Below, one piece after another: positions 26,042 to 36,010 of a stretch of DNA of 64,000 bases. The position numbers and the translations under genes were made by a program. Within the stretch, counting starts at the first letter, position 1. The number at the start of each line of letters is the position of its first letter. The notes below the pieces were generated by a model that was not told where the DNA came from, did not search any database, and was given only the letters and a program-made list of their open reading frames with translations. Source of the DNA: Ancylobacter rudongensis (lineage in GTDB: Bacteria > Pseudomonadota > Alphaproteobacteria > Rhizobiales > Xanthobacteraceae); assembly GCF_900100155.1 (NCBI RefSeq), contig NZ_FMTP01000003.1, positions 124,001 through 188,000 on the forward strand, read 5' to 3'.

Positions 26042-29000
26042 GTGCAGTTCAGGGCGCTCGGGGAGAAGCCGGTCCTTCTCTATGTCCTTCTCGCGGCGTT
26101 CACCGCGCTGGTGTTTCTGGCGGATCTGTCGTTTCCGCTCGGCATCGCCGTCTGGGTCGGCTATTTCATCCCGGTAGTGCTCGCCTTTCTCGCCTTGCGC
26201 ACCCATGTGCCACTCGTCACCGCCGCGGCCATTACCGGCGTCATCGTCACCGGCTTTCTCGTCGACCGCGCCGGCATCGATCCCACCGTCGCCCTGGTCA
26301 ACCGCACCATGGGCACCGCCACGGTGTGGATTCTGGCGGCGACTGGCTTCTTCTTCATCCGCAACAAGCTTGCCGTTCGCCGCGAGGAGTGGGTTCGTAA
26401 CGCGCAGGTCGACCTCGCGCGCCGGATGATGGGCGATCTGTCCAGCCAGGAGCTGGGCGAGCGCGTTCTCACCTTCCTTGCCGAGCGGCTCGGCGCGCAG
26501 GCCGCGCTGTTCTATGTCCGCGACAGCGACGCCTTCGTGCGCGCCGCCAGCTATGGCGTGCCGGCCGAGGCGCCGGTGCCGGCCCGCATCCGCCGGGGCG
26601 ACGGGCTGATCGGCCAGGTGATCGCCGACAAGCGCAGCTTCACCGTCGACGCCGTGCCCGAGGGCTATCTCTATTTCGGCTCCTCGCTGGGCAAGGGGAA
26701 GCCGGACTGGCTGCTGCTGACCCCGACCCGCGAGGACGACACCGTCAATGGCGTGCTTGAGCTCGGCTTCCGTGGCAAGCCGGCCGTCGAGGCGCTGGAA
26801 TTCCTGGAACGCACCGCCGGCGCGGTGGGCGTCGCGCTGCGCTCGGCGCAGTACCGCACCCGGCTGGAAGAGCTGCTGGAGGAAACCCGCCGGCAGGCGG
26901 AAGAGCTGCGCGCCCATGGCGAGGAACTGACCGCCGCCAATGAGGAACTGCACGAACAGAGCCAGGCCCTGCAGGATTCGCAACGCCGGCTGGAGCGGCA
27001 GCAGGCGGAGCTGGAGGAATCCAACGCCCAGCTGGAGGAACAGACGCAGCTGCTGGAAGCCCAGCGCGACGATCTCGCCCGCACCCAGGGGGCGCTGAAG
27101 GAGCGGGCGAACGACCTGGCCACCGCCAGCCGCTACAAGTCCGAATTCCTCGCCAACATGTCGCACGAGCTGCGCACCCCGCTCAACGCGCTGCTCATCA
27201 TGGCGCGGCTGCTGGGCGAGAACCGGCACGGCAATCTGACCGAGGACCAGGTGGGCTTTGCCCAGATGATCGAGACCTCGGGCAACGACCTGCTCACCCT
27301 CATCAACGACATTCTCGACCTGTCGAAGATCGAGGCCGGCAAGCTGGAGCTGAAGCCGCAGCAGGTGGAGATCGCGGCGCTGGCCGAAAAGCTCATCCGC
27401 AGCTTCGAGCCGCAGGCAGCGCAGAAGGGCATCGCCCTGCGGGCCGAGATCGCGCCGCAGGTGCCGCAGCTTCTGGAAAGCGACCCGCAGCGCCTCGAAC
27501 AGGTGCTGAAGAACTTCCTCTCCAACGCGGTCAAGTTCACCGCGCAGGGCGAGGTGGTTCTCGCCATCCACACCGATCCGGGCGACCATGTCGTGTTCGC
27601 GGTCCGCGATTCCGGCATCGGCATCGCCGAGGAACAGCAGGAGGCGATCTTCGAGGCCTTCCGCCAGGCCGACGGCACCATCGACCGCCGCTATGGCGGC
27701 ACCGGGCTCGGCCTGTCGATTTCCCGCGAGCTGACCAATCTGCTCGGCGGCGAGATCCAGCTGGAGAGCCAGCTGGGCGAGGGCAGCACCTTCAGCCTGG
27801 TGGTGCCGACCCGCTTTCGCGGCATCGTCGTCGACAGCGCCAGCCCGGTGCCGCCCACCCGCTCGGGCCGCCGCAGCCCGGCCGCCCGCAGGGAGGCGCC
27901 ACGGCCGGCGCCGACCGACGAGGCCGCCACGCTTTCCCCCCGCGCGCCGGCCGGCATCGACGACGACCGCGCCCGCCTCACCGCCGGCTCCCGGCTGATC
28001 CTCGTCGTGGAGGACGACCTCGCCTTCGCCCGCATCCTACTCGATCTCGCCCATGAGCTCGGCTTCCAGTGCATCGTCACCACAACCGCCGATGACGGGG
28101 TGATCGCCGCGCGGCAATATCTGCCGCACGCCGTGGTGCTCGACATGGGGCTGCCGGACCATTCCGGCCTCACCGTCCTCGACCGGCTGAAGCACGATGC
28201 CCGCACCCGCCACATCGCCGTCCATGTGGTTTCCGCCAGCGATTACGAGCAGACCGCCCTCGCCTATGGCGCGGTCAGCTACATGATGAAGCCGGTCAAG
28301 CGCGACGAACTGGTGCAGGCGCTGGAGCGCCTCGAATTCCGCATGGCGCGCCTGCTGCGCCGCATCCTCATCGTCGAGGACGACCCCGCCCAGCTGCGGG
28401 GCCTGCGCGAGCTTCTCTCGGCCAAGGAGGTCGAGACGGTCGGCGCCGCCACCGCCGCCGAGGCGCTGGCCCGGCTGGAGGGCGAGACCTTCGACTGCAT
28501 GGTGCTCGACATGACGCTGCCGGACGCCACGGGCTTCGATCTGCTGAGCCGGCTCGCCGACAATGAGGCGGCGGCGTTCCCGCCCGTCATCGTCTACACC
28601 GCGCGCGAGCTTACCGCAGACGAGGAGCTGCGGCTGCGCCGCTACTCCAAGTCGATCATCATCAAGGGCGCGAAATCCCCCGAGCGGCTGATCGACGAGG
28701 TGACGCTGTTCCTGCACCAGGTGGTGTCCGACCTGCCGGTGCAGCAGCAGAAGCTGCTCGCCACCTCGCTCAACCGCGATGCCCGCCTGGAAGGCCGCCA
28801 CATCCTGGTGGTGGAGGACGATGTGCGCAACGTCTTCGCCCTCACCTCCATCTTCGAGCCGCACGGCGCCCGGGTGCAGATCGCCCGTAATGGCCGCGAG
28901 GCGCTGGAGCTTCTGGAGAAGGCGGAAGGCGGCGAGCCGATCGATCTGGTGCTGATGGACGTGATGATGCCGGAGATGGACGGTCTCACCGCCACGCGCG

Positions 29001-29170
29001 AGATCCGCCGGCGGCCGGGCTGGGAGACGCTGCCGGTCATCATGCTCACCGCCAAGGCGATGGCGGACGACCAGGAACAGTGCCTGGCCGCCGGCGCCAA
29101 CGATTATCTCGCCAAGCCGCTCGATGTCGACAAGCTGCTCTCCCTCGCCCGGGTGTGGATGTCGCGATGA
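26042..29170 (+). CDS. Hybrid histidine kinase: TM - GAF - coiled coil - HisKA/HATPase - three receivers
   Basis: About 1042-aa membrane-anchored kinase. Three hydrophobic segments lie in residues 10-105, a GAF-like domain at about 130-275, and a long Glu/Gln-rich coiled coil at about 280-360. The phospho-acceptor His375 is in SHELRTPLN; ATP-binding motifs are DSGIGI and GGTGLGLSIS. Three receivers follow with Asp701 (VVLDMGLP), Asp823 (MVLDMTLP) and Asp973 (LMDVMMPEMDG). I chose GTG 26042 because GAGGG precedes it; ATGs at 25904 and 25958 are in frame but would translate the inverted repeat. First of three overlapping signalling genes. Confidence 0.85.
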   Translation: MQFRALGEKPVLLYVLLAAFTALVFLADLSFPLGIAVWVGYFIPVVLAFLALRTHVPLVTAAAITGVIVTGFLVDRAGIDPTVALVNRTMGTATVWILAATGFFFIRNKLAVRREEWVRNAQVDLARRMMGDLSSQELGERVLTFLAERLGAQAALFYVRDSDAFVRAASYGVPAEAPVPARIRRGDGLIGQVIADKRSFTVDAVPEGYLYFGSSLGKGKPDWLLLTPTREDDTVNGVLELGFRGKPAVEALEFLERTAGAVGVALRSAQYRTRLEELLEETRRQAEELRAHGEELTAANEELHEQSQALQDSQRRLERQQAELEESNAQLEEQTQLLEAQRDDLARTQGALKERANDLATASRYKSEFLANMSHELRTPLNALLIMARLLGENRHGNLTEDQVGFAQMIETSGNDLLTLINDILDLSKIEAGKLELKPQQVEIAALAEKLIRSFEPQAAQKGIALRAEIAPQVPQLLESDPQRLEQVLKNFLSNAVKFTAQGEVVLAIHTDPGDHVVFAVRDSGIGIAEEQQEAIFEAFRQADGTIDRRYGGTGLGLSISRELTNLLGGEIQLESQLGEGSTFSLVVPTRFRGIVVDSASPVPPTRSGRRSPAARREAPRPAPTDEAATLSPRAPAGIDDDRARLTAGSRLILVVEDDLAFARILLDLAHELGFQCIVTTTADDGVIAARQYLPHAVVLDMGLPDHSGLTVLDRLKHDARTRHIAVHVVSASDYEQTALAYGAVSYMMKPVKRDELVQALERLEFRMARLLRRILIVEDDPAQLRGLRELLSAKEVETVGAATAAEALARLEGETFDCMVLDMTLPDATGFDLLSRLADNEAAAFPPVIVYTARELTADEELRLRRYSKSIIIKGAKSPERLIDEVTLFLHQVVSDLPVQQQKLLATSLNRDARLEGRHILVVEDDVRNVFALTSIFEPHGARVQIARNGREALELLEKAEGGEPIDLVLMDVMMPEMDGLTATREIRRRPGWETLPVIMLTAKAMADDQEQCLAAGANDYLAKPLDVDKLLSLARVWMSR

Positions 29171-30033
29171 CCGGCCACACCAGCGTCAGCGAGAAGATCG
29201 AGCTCGACCTGCTGGTCGAGGCGATCCACCGTCGCTACCATTATGATTTCCGCTCCTATTCCCGCTCCTCGCTGAGCCGGCGAGCTGAGCTGCTGCGCCA
29301 GCGGCTGCACTGCGACACGCTCTCGCATGTGCAGGCGCGCCTGCTGCGCGAGCCGGAGCTGCTGCCGCTCATGATCGAGTGCCTCACCGTGCAGGTGAGC
29401 GAGATGTTCCGCGACCCCGCCTATTTCCGCACCCTGCGCGAGGAGGTGATCCCGCATCTGCGCACCTTCCCCTCGCTCAAAGTGTGGGTGGCGGGCTGCA
29501 GCGCCGGCGAGGAACTCTATTCGCTAGCCATCCTGTTCCGCGAAGAGGGGCTGGAAGCACGCACCCTGTTCTACGCCACCGACACCAACCCGGTGGCGCT
29601 GGCCCGGGCGGAACTCGGCATCTACGATCTCGACCGCATTCCCCTGTTCACCGAGAACCACCGCAAGGCGGGCGGGCGCTCCTCGCTGTCGGACTACTAC
29701 ACCGCCGCCTATGGCGGGGCGGTGTTCGACAAGTCGCTGCGCGCGCGCACCGTGTTTGCCGAGCACAGCCTCGCCTCCGACCAGGTGTTCTCCGAGATGC
29801 ACCTGATCTCCTGCCGCAACGTGCTCATCTACTTCGACTCGAACCTGCAGGACCGGGCGCTGGGGCTGTTCCGGGACTCGCTGACGCGCGGCGGCTTTCT
29901 CGGCCTCGGCATGAATGAGAGCCTGCGTTTTTCGCAGCATGCCGACGCCTTCGCCGCCTTCGCCCCCGATGAGCGCATCTATCGCCGGCTGGCGATGGTG
30001 GCGCAGATGGAGACCCGCCATGGCGTCGCCTGA
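29167..30033 (+). CDS. CheR-type protein methyltransferase
   Basis: 288-aa SAM-dependent methyltransferase. The N-terminal helical domain is followed by the SAM-binding loop VWVAGCSAGEELYSLAI, the acidic YATDTNPVALARAE and the family mark LISCRNVLIYFD. The ATG overlaps the kinase stop (ATGA). No CheB methylesterase or chemoreceptor is near, so it probably modifies a component of this signalling module rather than a classical chemotaxis array (inference). Confidence 0.9.
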   Translation: MTGHTSVSEKIELDLLVEAIHRRYHYDFRSYSRSSLSRRAELLRQRLHCDTLSHVQARLLREPELLPLMIECLTVQVSEMFRDPAYFRTLREEVIPHLRTFPSLKVWVAGCSAGEELYSLAILFREEGLEARTLFYATDTNPVALARAELGIYDLDRIPLFTENHRKAGGRSSLSDYYTAAYGGAVFDKSLRARTVFAEHSLASDQVFSEMHLISCRNVLIYFDSNLQDRALGLFRDSLTRGGFLGLGMNESLRFSQHADAFAAFAPDERIYRRLAMVAQMETRHGVA

Positions 30034-31897
30034 GCCGGTCAAGTTCCTCCTGGTCGACGACGTCGAGGAGAATCTGCGCGCGCTGGAGGCGCTGCTGCGC
30101 CGCGACGGGCTGGCGCTGTACAAAGCCCGCTCCGGCGTCGAGGCGCTGGAACTGCTGCTGGAGCATGATTTCGCCCTCGCTCTGCTCGACGTGCAGATGC
30201 CCGACATGGACGGCTTCGAGCTGGCCGAGATGATGCGCGGCACCGGGCGCACCCGCCGCGTGCCGATCATCTTCGTCACCGCCGCCGCCACCGACGAGGG
30301 CCGCCGCTTCAAGGGCTACGAGGCCGGCGCGGTCGATTTCATCTACAAGCCGATCGACCCGCTGATCCTCAAGAGCAAGGCCGAGGTGTTCTTCTCCATC
30401 GCCCGCCAGCATGAGCAGCTGGCCCGGCAGAAGGACGCGCTGGCCCATGCCGCGGCCGAGCTGAGCGGGGCGCTCGACCGGCTGCAGGCCCACACCGACA
30501 ATTCCCCGCTCGCCATCGTCGAGTTCGATCCCGACATGCGGCTGCTCGGCTGGTCCAAGGGAGCCGAACGCATGTTCGGCTGGACCGCGCCGGAGATGAT
30601 CGGCCATCCGCTCGCCGATCTCGGCTGGATGCCGGACAGCTGCATCGCCGATCTGGTCACGCTGTTCTCCGCATCTATGGCCGACATCTCGCATGAGCGC
30701 GGGCACGACACGGTGCGCTGCCGCACCCGCGACGGCAGCATGCTCGACTGCGAATGGTACAGCTCGGTGCTGCGCCGCCCGGACGGCACGCCGGTGTCGC
30801 TGAGCGTGCAGATCCTCGACATCACCGATCGCCGCCGCGCCGAGGAAACCCAGCTGCTGCTGATCGGCGAGCTGAACCACCGGGTGAAGAACACGCTGGC
30901 CAGCGTGCAGGCCATCGCCACCCAGACCCTGCGCTATACCCGCAATCCGGACCAGTTCTCCGCCACCTTCTCCGGCCGCATCCAGGCGCTGGCCCGCGCC
31001 CATGGCATGCTGAGCGACCGCACCTGGCAGGGCGCCGACCTGATGGACCTCGTGCACGACCAGCTGCGGCTCGGGACGATTGATCCCGCGCGCCTGCACG
31101 CCAGCGGGCCCCGGGTGCAGCTCCAGCCGCAGCCGGCGCTGCGCCTCGCCCTGATCCTGCACGAGCTGGCGACCAATGCGCTGAAATATGGCGCCTTCTC
31201 CCGGCCCACCGGCCGGGTCGTGCTGGACTGGTCGGTGGAAGGCGAGCAGTTGCAGCTGCGCTGGCAGGAAAGCGGCGGCCCGCCGGTGCAGGCGCCGCTG
31301 AAGCGCGGCTTCGGCTCGACCCTGATCGACAGCAGCATGAAATCGGATGGCGGCACCGCCGCCGTATCCTTCCGCAGCGACGGCGTGGTCTGGGACCTCG
31401 CCATGAAGCTCGACGGCCCGCCCGCATCGGGCGCGGAACGGGGCGGAAGGGTCCCCGCCGCGCCGGCCCCAGCACCGGAGCGGGTGGCGCAGGCGCTCGA
31501 TGGCTGCCGCCTGCTGGTGGTCGAGGACGAGGCGCTGGTCGCCCTCGAACTCATCGCGGTGCTGGAAGATGCCGGCGCCACCGTGTGCGGCCCGGCCCGC
31601 ACGGTGGAAGAAGCACTTGATATGATCGAGGCCGAGAGCTTCGACGCCGCGCTGCTCGACGGCAATCTCCATGGCAAGCCGGTGGATGCGCTGGCCGCCG
31701 CGCTGACGAGGCGCGGCATCCGCTTCGCCTTTGTCAGCGGCTATGGCCGGGAGAGCCTGCCCGCCGCCTTCGCCCACGCCCCGATCATCGCCAAGCCGTT
31801 CACCCCGCACCAGCTGGTCGAGATCGCCGGCAGCCTGACGCGGCGGGAGGAAAACGTCGTCGCCTTCCCCACCGCCGCTGCCGCCGGGCCGCGCTGA
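30020..31897 (+). CDS. REC - PAS - HWE histidine kinase - REC protein
   Basis: 625-aa soluble kinase. The N-terminal receiver (KFLLVDDVEEN, Asp57 in LLDVQMPDMDG) is followed by a PAS domain at about 160-270. The HWE-type dimerisation box has His287 in GELNHRVKNTLASVQAIA, with ATPase motif ILHELATNALKYGAFS. The C-terminal receiver has Asp547 in LLDGNLHG and KPF. It overlaps cheR by 14 bases. HWE kinases are concentrated in alphaproteobacteria and often serve light, redox or general-stress sensing. Two receivers in one chain allow input by phosphotransfer from the upstream hybrid kinase (inference). Confidence 0.88.
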   Translation: MASPEPVKFLLVDDVEENLRALEALLRRDGLALYKARSGVEALELLLEHDFALALLDVQMPDMDGFELAEMMRGTGRTRRVPIIFVTAAATDEGRRFKGYEAGAVDFIYKPIDPLILKSKAEVFFSIARQHEQLARQKDALAHAAAELSGALDRLQAHTDNSPLAIVEFDPDMRLLGWSKGAERMFGWTAPEMIGHPLADLGWMPDSCIADLVTLFSASMADISHERGHDTVRCRTRDGSMLDCEWYSSVLRRPDGTPVSLSVQILDITDRRRAEETQLLLIGELNHRVKNTLASVQAIATQTLRYTRNPDQFSATFSGRIQALARAHGMLSDRTWQGADLMDLVHDQLRLGTIDPARLHASGPRVQLQPQPALRLALILHELATNALKYGAFSRPTGRVVLDWSVEGEQLQLRWQESGGPPVQAPLKRGFGSTLIDSSMKSDGGTAAVSFRSDGVVWDLAMKLDGPPASGAERGGRVPAAPAPAPERVAQALDGCRLLVVEDEALVALELIAVLEDAGATVCGPARTVEEALDMIEAESFDAALLDGNLHGKPVDALAAALTRRGIRFAFVSGYGRESLPAAFAHAPIIAKPFTPHQLVEIAGSLTRREENVVAFPTAAAAGPR

Positions 31898-31906
31898 AGG
31901 ACCGAT

Positions 31907-32830
31907 CTAGCCGGCGAACTGGGCGAGCACGCTTTTGTCGACCTTGCAGATATAGGTGTATTTCGGATTCACCACCTGGGTGCAGCGGGCCTCGGCGATC
32001 TGGCCGAGCAGCATGTAGCCTTCCGCCGCCGGGATCCCGTAGTCGTCCTCCAGCCAGTAGATCATTTCCTGGAAGGCGATCCGCATCGCGTCCTCCAGCG
32101 GGCGGGCGCAGCCGAGCGTGCAGATATGGGTCGACGTCTCGATGCGGGGATGGCTGAGCCGGGCCGGCGCCTCTTCCAGCGTCACCCGCACGGTGAGCGT
32201 GGCGGCGATTTCGATCGCACCCATGCCATTGGCCTCGCCGTCGCCCTGCAGCGCGTGGCAATCGCCGAGGAAGAGATGGGCGCCGTCATGGTTCACCCGG
32301 AACATCACGGTGTTGCCGGGGGTGATCTCCTGCACGTCGAGATTGCCGCCATGGGTGCCGTTGTCGACGGTGAGCACGCCGCCATGCACCGGCGCCACGC
32401 CGGCGACGCCGATCATCGGGCGCACCGGCAGCTTCACCTTGTCGCTCCAGTGGACGATGCCGTCCTTCACCTCGACGACATGGGTGCGCATGCCGAACTC
32501 CTTCTGCCGCACCCAGTCCGGAAACATGCCGATGCCCGGCCACAGCGCGGTGAAGCCGAGCGTGTCGAGCTCCATGCCGATTATTTCCAGCTTCAGCATG
32601 TCGCCCGCCTTGGCGCCCTTAACCTCGATCGGCCCGGTGGCACCGTTGACGAAGGGCAGCGACACGTCGGCCTCGGTCAGCTGCTGGCCGAGATGGCGGA
32701 TGGTGCCGTCATTGGCGTTGATGGCGCACTCCACCACGAAGGTCTCGCCGGGCAAGACGGCGGCGACGAAGGCATCATTGGCCGACAGGGCGTATTTGAT
32801 GTTGCCGGCCTTGCTGACACGCTGGGTCAT
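31907..32830 (-). CDS. Acetamidase/formamidase family hydrolase
   Basis: 307-aa cytosolic amidase of the FmdA/AmdA family. The family motif LGDCHALQGDGEANG is at about residues 187-201. AAGGAG lies 6 bp before the ATG at 32830. It releases ammonium from short amides such as formamide or acetamide (family knowledge). Last gene of a minus-strand operon with an importer (35595 to 31907). Convergent with the kinase gene. Only distantly similar to the second family member at 56088. Confidence 0.9.
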   Translation of the reverse strand: MTQRVSKAGNIKYALSANDAFVAAVLPGETFVVECAINANDGTIRHLGQQLTEADVSLPFVNGATGPIEVKGAKAGDMLKLEIIGMELDTLGFTALWPGIGMFPDWVRQKEFGMRTHVVEVKDGIVHWSDKVKLPVRPMIGVAGVAPVHGGVLTVDNGTHGGNLDVQEITPGNTVMFRVNHDGAHLFLGDCHALQGDGEANGMGAIEIAATLTVRVTLEEAPARLSHPRIETSTHICTLGCARPLEDAMRIAFQEMIYWLEDDYGIPAAEGYMLLGQIAEARCTQVVNPKYTYICKVDKSVLAQFAG

Positions 32831-32871
32831 GGTCACTCCTTTGGGCACTGACGCGGCAGGTCGAAACGCGC

Positions 32872-33738
32872 TCAGCCCAGGCGGCGCCAGGGCATGAGCA
32901 GCTTTTCCACCTTGCCGACGATGAAGGTGAGGACAAGGGCCAGCGCGATGGTGGCGACCAGCGCGGCGAACACCTTGGGGATGATGTAGAGCGAGCCGGC
33001 CTTGAAGATGGCGTGACCGAGCCCTTCCGAGGACGACATGAACTCGCCGACAATGGCGCCGATCAGCGCGAAGCCGACGGTGAGCTTGAAGCCGGCGAAG
33101 ATATCGGTCAGCGAGGCCGGCACCACCAGCTTGCGGAAGATCTGGAACTTCGAGGCGCCGAGCGTCCGCATCAGGTTGATCTGGTCGGCATCGACGCCCA
33201 CCGCGCCCTTGTACGACGTCACCAGCGCGACGATGACCACCGAGAGCGTCGACATCGCGATCTTCGAGGTCAGCCCGGTGCCGAACCAGATGATGATGAT
33301 CGGCGCCAAAGCGATGATCGGGATCGAGCCGAGCGCGATGACGAAGGGCTCGATCACCCGCGAGACGAAGCGCGAATACCACAGCGACAGGCCGATCAGC
33401 GTGCCGATGACATTGCCGACCAGGAAGCCCAGCAGCGTCTCCACCCCGGTGACATAGGTGTCGCGCCACAGGCTGCCGTCGCGCGCCATGGTGAGAAGAA
33501 AGCCGGCAATGGCCGAGGGCGAGCCGAACATGAACGCCGCCTGCTTGTCGAAGGCGGTCATGTATTCCCAGAAGGCGATGAAGGCCGCCAGCAGCGCGAT
33601 CTGGCTCGCCAGCACCAGCAGGCTCGCCCGCAGCCGGGCGCGGCGATGCGTGGCAAGGCGCCGAGCGGCGGCGCCTTTCGCCGCCGCGTCGATCCCAGCG
33701 TCGGCGGCAATGGGGGACTGAAGGGGGGAACCGTTCAT
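32872..33738 (-). CDS. ABC transporter permease, nitrate/taurine type (TauC/SsuC family)
   Basis: 288-aa inner-membrane permease with six hydrophobic segments. It contains the family loop near residue 178 (ADQINLMRTLGASKFQIFRK). A basic N-terminal tail of about 35 residues precedes the first helix. Located between the ATPase and the formamidase genes. Confidence 0.92.
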   Translation of the reverse strand: MNGSPLQSPIAADAGIDAAAKGAAARRLATHRRARLRASLLVLASQIALLAAFIAFWEYMTAFDKQAAFMFGSPSAIAGFLLTMARDGSLWRDTYVTGVETLLGFLVGNVIGTLIGLSLWYSRFVSRVIEPFVIALGSIPIIALAPIIIIWFGTGLTSKIAMSTLSVVIVALVTSYKGAVGVDADQINLMRTLGASKFQIFRKLVVPASLTDIFAGFKLTVGFALIGAIVGEFMSSSEGLGHAIFKAGSLYIIPKVFAALVATIALALVLTFIVGKVEKLLMPWRRLG

Positions 33739-33748
33739 CGCGTTCCTC

Positions 33749-34576
33749 CTATTGCCGCGTCACGTCGAGATCGGCCCAGATGCGCCTGACGTAATCGACG
33801 AAGCCGGCGCTCTCGCGGGCGGCGATCATGTCGGTGCGCTCGGTGCCGAGCGCGATGTCGTACATCGCCTTCACCCGGGTCGGGCGCTTGCTCAGCACGA
33901 TGACGCGGTCGGCAATGGAGACCGCCTCCTCGATGTCATGGGTGATGAGCAGCACCGAGCGCTGGCTCTCGCGCACCAGCTTGGCGGTGTCGCTCTCGAT
34001 CAGCAGCTTGGTCTGGAAATCGAGCGCGGCGAAGGGCTCGTCGAGCAGCAGCACGTCCGGCTCGTTCACCAGCGTGCGGGCGAGCGCCACGCGCTGGCGC
34101 ATGCCGCCGGACAGCGTTGTGGGGTAATGGTCGGCAAAGCCGTGCAGACCGAGCTGGTCGAGCATGACATGGGCGCGCTCCTCGGCTTCCGAAAGCGGCA
34201 CGCCGCGTATCTCCAGACCCAGCATCGCGTTGCGCAGCGCCGTGCGCCAGGGCAGCAGCAGGTCCTTCTGCAGCATGTAGCCGACGCCGGCGGGCTGGCC
34301 GGACATCTCCCGGCCGAACCAGCTGACGCGCCCGGCATCGGGGGCGATGAGGCCGCACAGCGTGTTGAGCAGCGTGGTCTTGCCGCAGCCCGAGGGGCCG
34401 ACAATGGCGACGATCTCGCCCTCGTTCAGCGTCAGCGAGAGGTCGCCGATGACGGGCACCACCCGCCCGTCGGCATCAAAGCTCTTGGCGACATGCGCGA
34501 CCACGAGGGGCGGCGCGCCGGCTTGCACCGGTGCGCGCGCCCCTGCCGCGATGGCGGGGGGAACCACCGCGCTCAC
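33749..34576 (-). CDS. ABC transporter ATPase, nitrate/taurine type (TauB/SsuB family)
   Basis: 275-aa ATPase with Walker A GPSGCGKTT near residue 61, signature [15 protein letters not shown], Walker B LLLDEPFAALD and the switch histidine in LLITHDIEEA. I place the start at GTG 34576, which overlaps the binding-protein stop (GTGA) and gives a short linker before the domain; an ATG 111 bases further upstream would read over the binding-protein gene. Energises the adjacent permease. Confidence 0.9.
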   Translation of the reverse strand: MSAVVPPAIAAGARAPVQAGAPPLVVAHVAKSFDADGRVVPVIGDLSLTLNEGEIVAIVGPSGCGKTTLLNTLCGLIAPDAGRVSWFGREMSGQPAGVGYMLQKDLLLPWRTALRNAMLGLEIRGVPLSEAEERAHVMLDQLGLHGFADHYPTTLSGGMRQRVALARTLVNEPDVLLLDEPFAALDFQTKLLIESDTAKLVRESQRSVLLITHDIEEAVSIADRVIVLSKRPTRVKAMYDIALGTERTDMIAARESAGFVDYVRRIWADLDVTRQ

Positions 34577-35595
34577 CCGAGCTGCTTGACGGCCTTGTCG
34601 GCGAAGGAATTGTCGATGATCTGGTCGAAGCTCACCGTGCCCTTGATGTTGCCGAGGTAGAGCTGCATGTCCATCAGGTTCTTCCACTGGTCGGGCTTGG
34701 TGACGACCGACTGCGCCGGGATCAGATATTTCAGCTCGGCGTCGATCGCCTTGTCGACCACCTCACCCGGCAGGTCGGGGAATTCGAGCCGCGCCACCTT
34801 CTTGGCGAAGGCCGGGTCGGCATAGGTCTTGCGCGAGGCCTCCTCGAACGCCGTCACCAGCGCCTGCACCATTTCCGGGTCCTTGGCGATGGTGGTGGGC
34901 AGCACCATGATGCCGGTGTTGCAGAACGGGCCGATATAGTTCGAGAAGTCGAACACCACCTTGGAGCCCTGCGCCTCGGCGGCGGCGACGCTCGGCTGAT
35001 AGGCCACCGCCATGTCGGCCTGGCCCGCCAGCATGGCGCCGATCTCGGTGCCGGGGCTCACCGGCACGATGGTCACATCGGTGCCGAGCTTCAGCCCGGC
35101 CTGCTCGACCATGCGCTTGGTGACGGAATAATTGGTGTTCGGCTCCGGCGAGGTGACGACCTTCTTGCCCTTCAGGTCCTTCGGGTCGGAGAAGGGCTCC
35201 ATCGTCTTCGACACGCCGAAATAATGCGCGCGCTGCACCACCGTGCCGACGACGACGCCGGGGCCGCCATTCTCGCGCGAGATCTGCGCCATGGTGGCGT
35301 CGCCAATGGCGAAATCGGCCGAGCCGCCGAGCACGGCGGCGAAGGTCTGGGTGTCGCCGCCGGCGGCGGAGACCTTCATGTCGAGCCCGTGCTTCTCGAA
35401 GATGCCGTCATGCATGCCGACATAGAGGTTGATGTAACCGAGATTGTGCACCGCCTCGCTGAAATTCACCGTCTTCAGTGTCGCTGCCGAGGCGCGGGTG
35501 GCGATATAGGGCATGGCCATGAGGCCACCGGCCGCTGCCGCCGTGGTCTTGAGGAAATGGCGCCGATCGACGCCGCTGCGGAAGATGTTCGACAT
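34573..35595 (-). CDS. Periplasmic binding protein, nitrate/sulfonate/taurine type (SsuA/THI5-like)
   Basis: 340-aa exported binding protein with a clear twin-arginine signal (VDRRHFLKTTAAAAGGL). The body reads VNFSEAVHNLGYINLYVGMHDGIFEKHGL and AVLGGSADFAIGD, typical of the NMT1/THI5 family. ATG at 35595. It heads the importer-formamidase operon and is divergent from amiC. The ligand is likely an amide or similar small nitrogen source, given the formamidase (inference). Confidence 0.92.
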   Translation of the reverse strand: MSNIFRSGVDRRHFLKTTAAAAGGLMAMPYIATRASAATLKTVNFSEAVHNLGYINLYVGMHDGIFEKHGLDMKVSAAGGDTQTFAAVLGGSADFAIGDATMAQISRENGGPGVVVGTVVQRAHYFGVSKTMEPFSDPKDLKGKKVVTSPEPNTNYSVTKRMVEQAGLKLGTDVTIVPVSPGTEIGAMLAGQADMAVAYQPSVAAAEAQGSKVVFDFSNYIGPFCNTGIMVLPTTIAKDPEMVQALVTAFEEASRKTYADPAFAKKVARLEFPDLPGEVVDKAIDAELKYLIPAQSVVTKPDQWKNLMDMQLYLGNIKGTVSFDQIIDNSFADKAVKQLG

Positions 35596-36010
35596 GTGCG
35601 CTCTCCGGTTCCCGAAATAGTCGAGAGATTGGCACCATGAGAAATCCACGCTCCGCGCGAGACAAGACGAAATAGAGCGCAGCTTTCGGCCGGTTTCCGC
35701 CACCGGGGGAACCTCCTCACCATAATGACGCTTTTGACACCCCGCGTGACCAATCGCTGGCACCGCCATGCTCACCTTGCCGGCTTGGCGCCGAGGATTT
35801 GCGCGCGCGGCGCCGCTTAATGTCAGAATTGCCAGAATGGCCGCCCGATAAATCAGCACCCTGCCCCGCCGCGTGCCGCCCGCACTTGACCTGCCGCGTT
35901 CCCGCGCGCCAAAACGGGCCAGCTCGACTTCCAGCGAAACCGGGCAGCAATTGCGCAATCGGACGCCGGCGCGGCGCGCGGGCGGCAATCAGGGCACGGG
36001 GCAGGCGCCG
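35596..36010. other. Divergent intergenic region between the importer operon and amiC
   Basis: 415 bp without a gene that I can support. In-frame extensions of both flanking genes run into it but show no domain and would push signal or fold N-termini inward. I found no terminator with a T-run and no convincing palindrome or sigma-54 site by eye. It must hold the promoters for both operons. Confidence 0.5.

Noticed and set aside
35596-36010. Sigma-54 promoter for the amide operons
   Set aside because: I looked for TGGCAC-N5-TTGC type sequences on both strands and found only poor partial matches.
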